The notes below the pieces were generated by a model that saw only the letters and a program-made list of their open reading frames with translations, ran no database searches and had not been told where the DNA came from. A DNA stretch of 6,636 nucleotides. Origin: JAGNLA01 sp964472265. Its GTDB lineage: Bacteria > Caldisericota > Caldisericia > JAAYUI01. The stretch's first letter is position 1; each line of letters opens with the position of its first letter. Shown here piece after piece: positions 1-5,943 of the stretch. Location of the stretch: positions 1-6,636 of the forward strand of contig CAYYJO010000084.1 of the NCBI GenBank assembly GCA_964472265.1, written 5' to 3'. A program made the translations under genes and the position numbers.

Positions 1-24
1 AAATAGTTCAATAAGTGGGAATCA

Positions 25-53
25 AAAAACCGGAGGCTAGTACTCCGGTTTTT
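25..53 (-). terminator. Intrinsic terminator of rarA (probably bidirectional)
   Basis: Positions 25-35 and 43-53 form a perfect 11-bp stem (core CCGGAG/CTCCGG flanked by A/T pairs) around a 7-nt loop. Read on the minus strand it ends in a run of six T (24-29), as expected for a Rho-independent terminator. On the plus strand the 3' arm also ends in TTTTT followed by CATTTT, so it may stop transcription from both sides. The rarA stop codon (37-39) lies in the loop, so the 5' arm encodes the last residues of the protein. Confidence 0.88.
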
Positions 54-1287
54 CATTTTGAGAGAAACCTGTGTCCTGTTTTCTGCCTTCCATCCGCTCT
101 TTCACCCGTTTTTCAAAACCGTGGTCGGATGGTGTGAAGAACTTTTTCCCCTTGAGTTCATCGGGCAGATAACCTTGAGTCGTGAAACCTGCGGGGAAAT
201 CGTGGGGATACTTGTAGCCAACGCCATAACCCATTTCTTTTGCACCCCTGAAACTTGCGTTTCTGAGGTGGAGTGGAACTGATGGCGTAGACGTTTCAAC
301 GGCTTTGTTTGCATTCCAGAGTGCCGCAGCCGTTGAATTGCTCTTTGGCGCCTGGGCGAGGTAGATGGTTACCTCTGAAAGGATCAAGCCAGCTTCTGGC
401 ATTCCAACCTGATGACAGGCCTGGAAGCCAGCGTTGGCCATCAGCAGTCCCCACGGGTCGGCAAGACCGATGTCCTCGGCAGCCAGAATCACAAGCCTTC
501 GTGCGATGAAAAGTATGTCCTCGCCTGATTGCAGCATCCTTGAAAGCCAGTAAACCGCAGCGTCGGGATCCGAACCTCTGATGCTCTTGATAAACGCTGA
601 AATGACCTGGTAATGTTCGTCGCCGGTTTTGTCGTAGGGGAGGCGTTTGAGTCGCTCACCGGTTGGAATTTCCAGCTTTTCACCGCTGACAGCGACGATG
701 TCTTCCAAAAGGTTCAGAGCCGACCTTGCATCTCCACCAGCGTTGGCAATCACGAAATCTTCGACGTCTTCAGGCATCTCAATTTTCCTGCCGTCGAAGC
801 CTTTGGGATCGGAAATTGCCCTTCTGATGATGGTTCTGATGTCGTCATCGGTCAAAGGTTCGAGCCTGAGCACCCTGACCCTCGAGAGCAACGGGCCAAC
901 GACCTCAAAGTAAGGATTTTCCGTGGTTGAACCGATTACAGTCACTTCGCCGGATTCGACTTTTGGGAGGAGAAAATCCTGCTGGGACTTGCTCCAGCGG
1001 TGGATTTCGTCGATGAAAAGGATTGGTTTTTCGACACCCGCCAGCAACTGACGGAGTGCTGGAATGCCGGTTGAGACAGCATTAATGTTTAGTATCGGCC
1101 TTGAGGCGTTTTGGGCGATAAGATGCGCAAGTGTGGTTTTGCCTGTTCCGGGCGGGCCCCAGAGGATCATGGAGGAAACCTTGCCGGCAAGTGCATTTTT
1201 AATCACGGTGTTGCCCATGAGCTTGGTTTGGCCGACAAAATCAGCCAGAGTTACCGGTCTCATGCGATATGCAAGCGGTTCAGTCAT
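37..1287 (-). CDS. rarA: Replication-associated recombination protein A (RarA/MgsA), AAA+ ATPase
   Basis: RarA is a cytoplasmic clamp-loader-like AAA+ ATPase that acts at stalled or gapped replication forks and is related to eukaryotic WRNIP1/Mgs1. The 416-residue product has the usual family length. Visible motifs are Walker A GPPGTGKT (44-51), Walker B LFIDE (90-94), sensor 1 in STTEN (120-124), the SRVR arginine-finger segment (135-138) and the GGDAR sensor-2 region (184-188). The C-terminal half carries the conserved SIRGSDPDAA (235-244), EDIGLADP (271-278) and HDFPAGF (362-368) segments of the tetramerisation domain. The ATG at 1287 begins the family N-terminus (MTEPLAYRMRP). The frame stays open to a TTG at 1437, but that extension lies inside the neighbouring gene and resembles nothing in the family. 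No Shine-Dalgarno is seen; a -10 box lies 6 nt upstream instead. The upstream oxidoreductase gene stops 40 nt away, and the 3' end runs into the terminator. Confidence 0.97.
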   Translation of the reverse strand: MTEPLAYRMRPVTLADFVGQTKLMGNTVIKNALAGKVSSMILWGPPGTGKTTLAHLIAQNASRPILNINAVSTGIPALRQLLAGVEKPILFIDEIHRWSKSQQDFLLPKVESGEVTVIGSTTENPYFEVVGPLLSRVRVLRLEPLTDDDIRTIIRRAISDPKGFDGRKIEMPEDVEDFVIANAGGDARSALNLLEDIVAVSGEKLEIPTGERLKRLPYDKTGDEHYQVISAFIKSIRGSDPDAAVYWLSRMLQSGEDILFIARRLVILAAEDIGLADPWGLLMANAGFQACHQVGMPEAGLILSEVTIYLAQAPKSNSTAAALWNANKAVETSTPSVPLHLRNASFRGAKEMGYGVGYKYPHDFPAGFTTQGYLPDELKGKKFFTPSDHGFEKRVKERMEGRKQDTGFSQNEKPEY

Positions 1288-1293
1288 GTAAGG

Positions 1294-1302
1294 ATTATAG
1301 CA
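1294..1302 (-). promoter_or_regulatory. Extended -10 promoter immediately upstream of rarA
   Basis: On the minus strand this reads TGCTATAAT, a perfect extended -10 element (TGN plus TATAAT). The hexamer (1294-1299) ends exactly 6 nt before the rarA ATG, so initiation at the usual distance would fall at or next to the A of the start codon, giving a leaderless mRNA. The best -35 candidate, TTTTCA at 1315-1320, is weak and 15 bp away, which is tolerable for an extended -10 promoter. It lies in the 40-bp gap after the oxidoreductase stop codon. Confidence 0.55.
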
Positions 1303-1327
1303 GGAAACTCGAGGTGAAAAAGTAGCT

Positions 1328-2488
1328 TCAGTCCTGATCAGTCTCCGCGTACTCCTGCCTGAGGTTTTCAACCAGCTGGGCGACCGGGATGATCTCGGTT
1401 GCACGGTAGGCGTTTGCGCCGGCAAAAGCGAAGCCAAGGCTCATCTGGCCTTTTTTTGCGTGCATGAGGGCAAGGCCGATGCAGTAAGGGCTGTTGATCC
1501 TGTCGCACGTGGAGATGCAGTGGTACGGGCATTTGTAAGGTATCATCTGCCCGTGGGTCACTTTTTCGATGAAGCTGTTGTAAATGGCACGTCCGGGAAG
1601 TCCGACAGGACTTTTGATGATGACGATGTCCTCTTTTTTTGAGGTCAGGTAAGCCTGCTTGAATGTGTCGGAGGCGTCGCATTCGTTTGTTGTGACAAAC
1701 CTTGTGCCCATCTGCACTCCTGAGGCTCCAAGCTTCATGAATGCGTCGATGTCTGCGCCAGTGTAGATTCCGCCGGCTGCGATGACTGGGACATTTCTGC
1801 CTGTTTCAGACTCAATTCTTGCTGCTTCCTCAACGATTGGCGGGAAGATTTTTTCGAGGGCATATTCGGGATCAGTCAGCTGTTCGTTTGAAAAACCAAG
1901 ATGGCCGCCGGCTTTTGGGCCTTCGACCACGACTGCATCTGGAACGTAATTGTATTTTTTCAGCCAGGTTCTTGTGATCAAACTCAGGGCTTTTGCTGAT
2001 GAGACGATTGGAACAAGTTTTGTTTTGAGCGAACCTTCGAGGTACATCGGGAGGTTGAGCGGCAGTCCAGCACCTGTGAAGATGAAGTCGACGCACTCTT
2101 CAATGGCAGTTCTCACCATGTCGCCAAAGTTTGAGAGAGCACCTAAAACATTGATGCCAACGAGACCTTTTGACTGTTCACGGAACTTCTGTATTTCGCG
2201 CCTCAAAGCCCTGATGTTGGCCTCAAGGAAGTTTGTGTTGAAGTCGGGTTCAAACATTCCAATGCCGGCAGTGGCAATAACGCCAATTCCGCCTTGGTTT
2301 GCAACGGCACTGGACAATCCGGCAAGCGAGATTCCGACACCCATGCCACCCTGAATGATGGGCAGGCGTGCCTCAAGATTGCCGATAACGAGCGATTTGA
2401 AAGATTTATAGGCTATTTTGGGCCATCCTTCTGACCAAAATTTGCGGATATCAGCCCAAACGTAGATGCTTCTGAGCGGTAGACGCAC
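1328..2488 (-). CDS. Nitronate monooxygenase / FabK-like FMN-dependent oxidoreductase
   Basis: This is a TIM-barrel flavoprotein of the 2-nitropropane dioxygenase (NMO)/FabK family, whose members oxidise nitronates or reduce enoyl-ACP using FMN. Family marks in the 386-residue product are IQGGMG (45-50), TGAGLP (138-143), EGPKAGGHLG (189-198) with the putative catalytic His196, AAGGI (237-241) and MGTRF (260-264), the last two lining the FMN phosphate site. The C-terminal part (about 318-362) carries Cys320, Cys324, Cys328 and Cys336 and then FAFAGANAYR. From memory this tail typifies a subfamily longer than classical FabK (about 320 aa), and the cysteines could bind a metal or Fe-S cluster. 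The start is a GTG with a GAAGGA Shine-Dalgarno (2497-2502) 8 nt upstream. It gives a lysine/tryptophan-rich N-terminal segment of about 36 residues before the barrel, and no ATG, GTG or TTG lies in frame between. The true substrate cannot be read from sequence. rarA follows 40 nt downstream. Confidence 0.92.
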   Translation of the reverse strand: MRLPLRSIYVWADIRKFWSEGWPKIAYKSFKSLVIGNLEARLPIIQGGMGVGISLAGLSSAVANQGGIGVIATAGIGMFEPDFNTNFLEANIRALRREIQKFREQSKGLVGINVLGALSNFGDMVRTAIEECVDFIFTGAGLPLNLPMYLEGSLKTKLVPIVSSAKALSLITRTWLKKYNYVPDAVVVEGPKAGGHLGFSNEQLTDPEYALEKIFPPIVEEAARIESETGRNVPVIAAGGIYTGADIDAFMKLGASGVQMGTRFVTTNECDASDTFKQAYLTSKKEDIVIIKSPVGLPGRAIYNSFIEKVTHGQMIPYKCPYHCISTCDRINSPYCIGLALMHAKKGQMSLGFAFAGANAYRATEIIPVAQLVENLRQEYAETDQD

Positions 2489-2494
2489 TGATAT

Positions 2495-2526
2495 TTTCCT
2501 TCACCTCTTGTTTCAGGCAAGGAAAC
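2495..2526 (-). promoter_or_regulatory. Candidate Shine-Dalgarno-sequestering hairpin with a competing hairpin
   Basis: Just upstream of the oxidoreductase GTG, minus-strand RNA can pair 2519-2525 (UUUCCUU) with 2495-2501 (AAGGAAA) in a 7-bp stem that buries most of the GAAGGA Shine-Dalgarno at 2497-2502. A second hairpin, 2522-2526 (GUUUC) with 2510-2514 (GAAAC), uses the same 5' arm, so the two cannot coexist, and the second leaves the Shine-Dalgarno free. This ON/OFF layout is typical of translational control. The function is inferred only; the stems are short and could occur by chance. Confidence 0.3.
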
Positions 2527-2615
2527 TTGGGTGAAATAATGAGAATTTTTAGCGAAAACCCTTAATAGACCAAAGCTGGTTCCGTAAAAAATTAAAATAT
2601 CTTTTTGTTGGCAAG

Positions 2616-2663
2616 CCGTGGATGGGCGAAACCTACTGTTTTGGCGACCAATACCCGCCACGG
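2616..2663 (-). other. Possible structured RNA element between the unknown gene and the oxidoreductase gene
   Basis: Positions 2658-2663 (CCGTGG on the minus strand) pair perfectly with 2616-2621 (CCACGG), closing a 48-nt domain. Inside it GGG (2654-2656) can pair with CCC (2624-2626), and TTGG/CCAA (2641-2644 with 2648-2651) forms a small hairpin. The stop codon of the preceding gene is 10 nt upstream, and the oxidoreductase start is about 130 nt downstream. It matches no riboswitch class I recognise. It could be a leader element of the oxidoreductase or just the 3' hairpin of the preceding gene; no U-tract follows directly, so it is not a standard terminator. Confidence 0.3.
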
Positions 2664-2672
2664 TGATGAAAT

Positions 2673-3182
2673 CTAGCTGAAATGGTATTTGAAGACGTAT
2701 CTGCCGTTTTTCTCAATGGTTTCAGCAATTTCTGCCTTCGATACCCATTTTTTGAAAAATCTCACGCATCCTTCAAAAACGCCAAGATGGAAGTCTGGAT
2801 CAAGCTTTGAGGTTGTAATGACTGTGGCTTCGTTGTCTTTTACCTCTGCAACTTCGTAGTACCCGGCATCAGAACCACGGTTTGAATCAAGATAGGCCTT
2901 GGCAAAGAACTCGTTTGTGGACTTCAGATCAGGGACACCGTCGAAGGATTTGAAAAGCTCCTGAAGCTTTGGAACAATCCTTGTCCCAACAATTCTTGCT
3001 CCCTGCGCAGTTCCCTTCTCTTTCAACGCTTCCATGTACCGGTTGAAAACCTTCTGGTCGATCCAACCGCCCGGGAACAAGCTCATGAAGTCAACGCCAC
3101 AGTTTTTTCGGCAATGCTCCCTGTAGTTATCCCCAACCAGTCCATCAGCCATAAGAAGAAAATCGGTTCTGATTTCGGCCAT
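2673..3182 (-). CDS. Protein of unknown function, 169 residues
   Basis: I do not recognise this protein firmly. It looks soluble, with no signal peptide or membrane segment, and has a mixed pattern: helical N-terminal half (about 1-100), a strand-rich stretch (about 106-127, GYYEVAEVKDNEATVITTS), a helix (134-148, GVFEGCVRFFKKWVS) and a final strand (161-169). Helices followed by a G-rich turn, strands, helix and a closing strand loosely resemble small sensor folds such as V4R, heme-NO-binding or the Myxococcus DUF2378 family, but there is no diagnostic motif. Cys24, Cys28 and Cys139 are the only cysteines. The ATG at 3182 is preferred because AAGGAG (3188-3193) is 5 nt upstream; the adjacent GTG at 3185 would leave only 2 nt. 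It is flanked by 184-188 bp spacers on both sides, so it is probably its own transcription unit. Confidence 0.82.
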   Translation of the reverse strand: MAEIRTDFLLMADGLVGDNYREHCRKNCGVDFMSLFPGGWIDQKVFNRYMEALKEKGTAQGARIVGTRIVPKLQELFKSFDGVPDLKSTNEFFAKAYLDSNRGSDAGYYEVAEVKDNEATVITTSKLDPDFHLGVFEGCVRFFKKWVSKAEIAETIEKNGRYVFKYHFS

Positions 3183-3187
3183 CACAG

Positions 3188-3193
3188 CTCCTT
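3188..3193 (-). promoter_or_regulatory. Shine-Dalgarno AAGGAG that fixes the start of the unknown gene
   Basis: On the minus strand AAGGAG is separated by 5 nt (CTGTG) from an ATG at 3182 and by only 2 nt from an overlapping GTG at 3185. The spacing favours the ATG. The AT-rich stretch upstream (about 3194-3300) holds no convincing -35/-10 pair. Confidence 0.75.
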
Positions 3194-3312
3194 AACAAAT
3201 AAGATTAATACAATAAGGATAATTTTTAAAAAAATCATAAAAAGAAAACCTGGTTTAACATATATGAGAAACATCATTACCCAAAAGCTATCAAAACAAA
3301 TCAACAATCGCT

Positions 3313-3356
3313 CTGGCACGGCAATGCCAGCTGGTTAAATGAGCAGCTTGAACCAG
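3313..3356 (-). terminator. Two tandem hairpins after the propeller gene (possible terminator region)
   Basis: Downstream of the propeller-gene stop there are two adjacent hairpins: 3331-3336/3351-3356 (CTGGTT/AACCAG, 14-nt loop) and 3313-3318/3325-3330 (CTGGCA/TGCCAG, 6-nt loop). The second is followed on the minus strand by a T-rich but interrupted stretch (ATTGTTGATTTGTTTTG), so this is at best a weak intrinsic terminator, or an mRNA-stabilising 3' end. The rest of the 188-bp spacer (3183-3370) is AT-rich with nothing else I can name. Confidence 0.45.
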
Positions 3357-3370
3357 AGATGAAGGCTAAA

Positions 3371-5740
3371 TCAACTCGGATCCCAAACCACTTTGATCTC
3401 TTTGGTTTTCTGATCCCACTCGACCTTTGCGCCGAACGGCTCGGAGATGAAGCGTAAAGGCACAAGGGTTCTGCCATCCACGATAACGGGCGGTGAATCC
3501 AGCGGTTGTTTGTTTCCGTTGACCATGGCGTAGTTTTTGCCAAGCCACAGCTGGAACTTCATCTGGTGCCTGTAGATGGTAATTTCTTTGGTGTTTTTGT
3601 CCCAGTTGACCTTGCAGCCAAAAGACTCCGAAATGAAACGGATCGGAACCATTGTTCTGCCGGAAATGAGCTTTGCAGGAACGTCGAGTTTTACGGGAGA
3701 ACCGTTTATTGAGGCGTCCTTGTTGTCAATTACGAGCTTGAGAACTATGCCCTTGTCGGTTTTGATCACAACGTTGAGCGATGCCTGCTGGCACATGGAT
3801 TCATCCATGTCAAACCTCATGCTTCCGCCGAATGTGTCGCCGGTTGGAAGAGCTGATGAGGAGATCGTCACTTTGAAAACCTGTTCCGGGCTTGTCGAAT
3901 TGAATTCTGTTGGCTCAACCTCGATCCATGCCTGGAGTGGCCTGATTGTTCCCTTTGTCGGGATACCCTGGTAGTGGATTTTGAACTCAAGCGTTTTTGT
4001 AGAACCTCTGGGAACGTAGCCAAAATCAAGCATGTACGGCTCAAGTTTCAGACATTGTACGGCGTCCTTTGAGATGGTGACAGTGACAGGAACAGCGACC
4101 CAGGCTTTGTCGAACTCAATTTTCATTGTGCACTTGAACGAATCACCCGGCTTCATGTTGTTTGTGTCGGCGTTTACTGCAAACCTTGCAGAGTCGATCC
4201 AGATTGTACCGGTTGCAGGATTTGCCGAAAGTTTTGGACAGTCAAAGGTTACTTTGTAGTCAAGGTTTCTCCCGATCAGGTTTTCCATGTTCACATCAAC
4301 CTTGGCTATTGTCCCAGGTGGAACGTTGTTGAAAATAACAGGATTCGGAGTAACTCTGATGAAATCTTTTACAGTAACTGTCGTCTCAGCCTTCACATCC
4401 TGATAGGTTGCGACAATTTTTGTGATACCTGTCTTAAGACCGGTGAAAACTCCGTTTTGGTCAATGGTTCCAATGGTTGGGTCGGCAACGCTCCAGACCG
4501 GCTTGATTAATGGAATTGCCTCTCCTGTGTTCAATTTTCCTGATGCTGTGAAACTTTCTGTTGCGTTGACGCAAACAACAGTATCTTGTGGCGCAATCGT
4601 TATTGATGAAACCTTTTCATCTTCACCCTTAAGACATCTGATTGTGCCATCTTCGCAGCCGTAGAAAATCATGTTTTGAGAGATCGACGGAGCTTTGACC
4701 GAGGATTTTTCCGGCTGGTTGAAGACCGTTTCGCCGGTGTCGGCCTTTTTCATGAAAAAGCCGTTTTTGCTGGTTCCAAAATAGATGTTGCCTGCACAGT
4801 AAACAACCTGTGAGTATGAACCTTTTTCAAGGTTGTCTTTCCACAGCTCCTTGCCTGTTTTTTCCGAGATGGCATAAAGGTGATCCTCAACAGAGGCAAA
4901 AACCATTCCTCCGCCAACGCACGGGTCTGACCAGATGCCGGCATCAGCTTTGTATTTCCAAACTTCCTTGCCATCTTTTGCATCCAGGCAGTAGAAAACG
5001 GACTCACCGCTCATCGTGCATCCGACAAAAACCTTCCCATTGTCATAAGCAAGACAGGATTCGATGATTCCGCCAAGCTTGACTTCCCAGACGGATTCCC
5101 TGCTTATAGGATCGACGCAATAAACCGTGCCTTCGTGTTCGGCAATGAAAATCCTGTAGTCGGCAATGATCGGGGTTGATGTGACTGGGCCGACTTTCAT
5201 TTCCCAAACTCTTCCGCCAGTCTGAGGATTCAGACAATAAAGCCTTTCATCCCTTGAACCGATGAACAGCCAGTCATCCTTGACCATTGGCGAGTTGAAG
5301 ATGTAGAGCTCGGTTCCAAACGCCCACTTGCGTTTGCCGGTGATTTTGTCGAAGCAGTAAGCTTTTCTGTCCCATGAACAGATATATACGTTTGTATCGT
5401 CGATGCATGGAGTTGAGTAGACTGAACCGCCGATTGTCTGCTCCCACTTGATGCTGCCGTTTGAGGTGTCGATGTTGTAAAAGACATTCTTGAACGTGCC
5501 AAAATACATGTTTTTGCCATCTACTGCTGGCTGGGAGAGCACCGGTGAAGGAAGCATGGTGACCCAGTTTGTGACGAGAGAATCGCCGATTGGCCCGCAC
5601 GAGTCTGGAGCGACGTTAACTCCAGTTTCGCCACCCCCATAACATAACCAGCCACATTTTTCAGCTCCACCCGAGGACCCTGGAAAGCATGAGAAAACCA
5701 AAGCCAAAACCGCTAAAACCACCAATGTCTTTTTGCCCAT
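3371..5740 (-). CDS. Exported modular protein: PQQ-type beta-propeller, BIG2, Ig-like modules, two stalk domains
   Basis: The 789-residue product starts with a signal peptide (basic MGKK, hydrophobic 5-18), probably cut near GSSGGA (21-26). Residues 55-370 hold seven propeller repeats with variants of the PQQ-like signature D-x-x-T-G-x-x-x-W (for example 131-139, 171-179, 253-261, 292-300) and an eighth partial strand at 355-370. A BIG2 Ig-like domain follows (about 378-457), then two beta-sandwich modules (about 461-556 and 563-660), the second resembling BACON-type repeats. The C-terminus has two copper-amine-oxidase-N/stalk repeats (667-722 and 730-786), each with GRT-[ML]-VP-[IL]-RFIS-E-x-FG and KEI. 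No dehydrogenase catalytic motif is evident, so the propeller is more likely a binding or scaffold module at the cell surface or in the periplasm. There are about 21 cysteines. The ATG lacks a Shine-Dalgarno but has a -10 box 6 nt upstream. It stands alone, divergent from the tRNA gene. Confidence 0.94.
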   Translation of the reverse strand: MGKKTLVVLAVLALVFSCFPGSSGGAEKCGWLCYGGGETGVNVAPDSCGPIGDSLVTNWVTMLPSPVLSQPAVDGKNMYFGTFKNVFYNIDTSNGSIKWEQTIGGSVYSTPCIDDTNVYICSWDRKAYCFDKITGKRKWAFGTELYIFNSPMVKDDWLFIGSRDERLYCLNPQTGGRVWEMKVGPVTSTPIIADYRIFIAEHEGTVYCVDPISRESVWEVKLGGIIESCLAYDNGKVFVGCTMSGESVFYCLDAKDGKEVWKYKADAGIWSDPCVGGGMVFASVEDHLYAISEKTGKELWKDNLEKGSYSQVVYCAGNIYFGTSKNGFFMKKADTGETVFNQPEKSSVKAPSISQNMIFYGCEDGTIRCLKGEDEKVSSITIAPQDTVVCVNATESFTASGKLNTGEAIPLIKPVWSVADPTIGTIDQNGVFTGLKTGITKIVATYQDVKAETTVTVKDFIRVTPNPVIFNNVPPGTIAKVDVNMENLIGRNLDYKVTFDCPKLSANPATGTIWIDSARFAVNADTNNMKPGDSFKCTMKIEFDKAWVAVPVTVTISKDAVQCLKLEPYMLDFGYVPRGSTKTLEFKIHYQGIPTKGTIRPLQAWIEVEPTEFNSTSPEQVFKVTISSSALPTGDTFGGSMRFDMDESMCQQASLNVVIKTDKGIVLKLVIDNKDASINGSPVKLDVPAKLISGRTMVPIRFISESFGCKVNWDKNTKEITIYRHQMKFQLWLGKNYAMVNGNKQPLDSPPVIVDGRTLVPLRFISEPFGAKVEWDQKTKEIKVVWDPS

Positions 5741-5746
5741 GAAAGC

Positions 5747-5752
5747 AGTATA
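5747..5752 (-). promoter_or_regulatory. -10 box of the propeller gene, leaderless geometry
   Basis: The minus strand reads TATACT, five of six matches to TATAAT, ending exactly 6 nt before the ATG at 5740. No purine-rich Shine-Dalgarno occurs in the 20 nt upstream, and a -35 is not clear. The same spacing is found at rarA. If used, transcription would begin at or next to the start codon. Confidence 0.45.
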
Positions 5753-5826
5753 ACGACAACTTCACATTTTAGAAAGCATCTTTAATTTATCTTGCCATCG
5801 ACCACGGGGTTTTTAAAATGCCATTG

Positions 5827-5854
5827 TGGACAGGAGGTTTTTTAGCCATATAAT
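5827..5854 (+). promoter_or_regulatory. Promoter of the tRNA-Thr gene
   Basis: TGGACA (5827-5832, five of six matches to TTGACA) and a perfect TATAAT (5849-5854) are separated by 16 bp. The expected start near 5861 lies about 10 nt before the mature tRNA 5' end, a normal distance for a tRNA gene with a short 5' leader. Confidence 0.82.
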
Positions 5855-5870
5855 CTCACTTTGCCAACGT

Positions 5871-5943
5871 GCCGAAGTAGCTCAGCTGGTAGAGCAGCTG
5901 ATTCGTAATCAGCAGGTCAGGGGTCCGAATCCCCTCTTCGGCT
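5871..5943 (+). tRNA. tRNA-Thr, anticodon CGU
   Basis: The sequence folds as a full 73-nt cloverleaf: acceptor GCCGAAG (5871-5877) with CTTCGGC (5936-5942), D-stem GCTC/GAGC with a GG-containing loop (G18 G19 at 5888-5889), anticodon stem GCTGA/TCAGC with loop TTCGTAA, variable loop AGGTC and T-stem AGGGG/CCCCT. The anticodon CGT at 5904-5906 reads ACG, hence threonine. The discriminator base is T and CCA is not encoded, so it must be added after transcription. The T-loop is TCCGAAT, with C where nearly all tRNAs have U (pseudouridine) at position 55. All stems are fully paired, so the gene looks functional. Confidence 0.96.

Noticed and set aside
613..930. Plus-strand frame of 105 codons opposite rarA
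   Set aside because: It lies antisense to the conserved RarA ATPase domain and shows no independent support.
1288..1437. N-terminal extension of RarA from a TTG at 1437
   Set aside because: The extra 50 residues overlap the oxidoreductase gene in another frame and do not resemble RarA. The ATG at 1287 gives the normal family start.
1950..2354. 134-codon plus-strand frame opposite the oxidoreductase gene
   Set aside because: It is antisense to a clear conserved gene, with no ribosome site and no recognisable motifs; a shadow frame.
2413..2661. 82-codon minus-strand frame in the leader before the oxidoreductase
   Set aside because: It overlaps the start of the real gene in another frame, lacks a Shine-Dalgarno and has no coherent composition; the region reads better as a leader.
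2616..2663. Known riboswitch classes (c-di-GMP-I, fluoride, TPP) for the structured element
   Set aside because: The conserved core sequences of these classes, as I know them, are not present on either strand.
3183..3185. GTG one codon upstream as the start of the unknown gene
   Set aside because: It would leave only 2 nt after AAGGAG; the ATG at 3182 has a proper 5-nt gap.
5681..5740. Lipoprotein signal in the propeller protein (Cys18 after LVFS)
   Set aside because: VFSC lacks the small residue usual at -2 of a lipobox, and a signal-peptidase-I site near residue 26 fits better. Not excluded.
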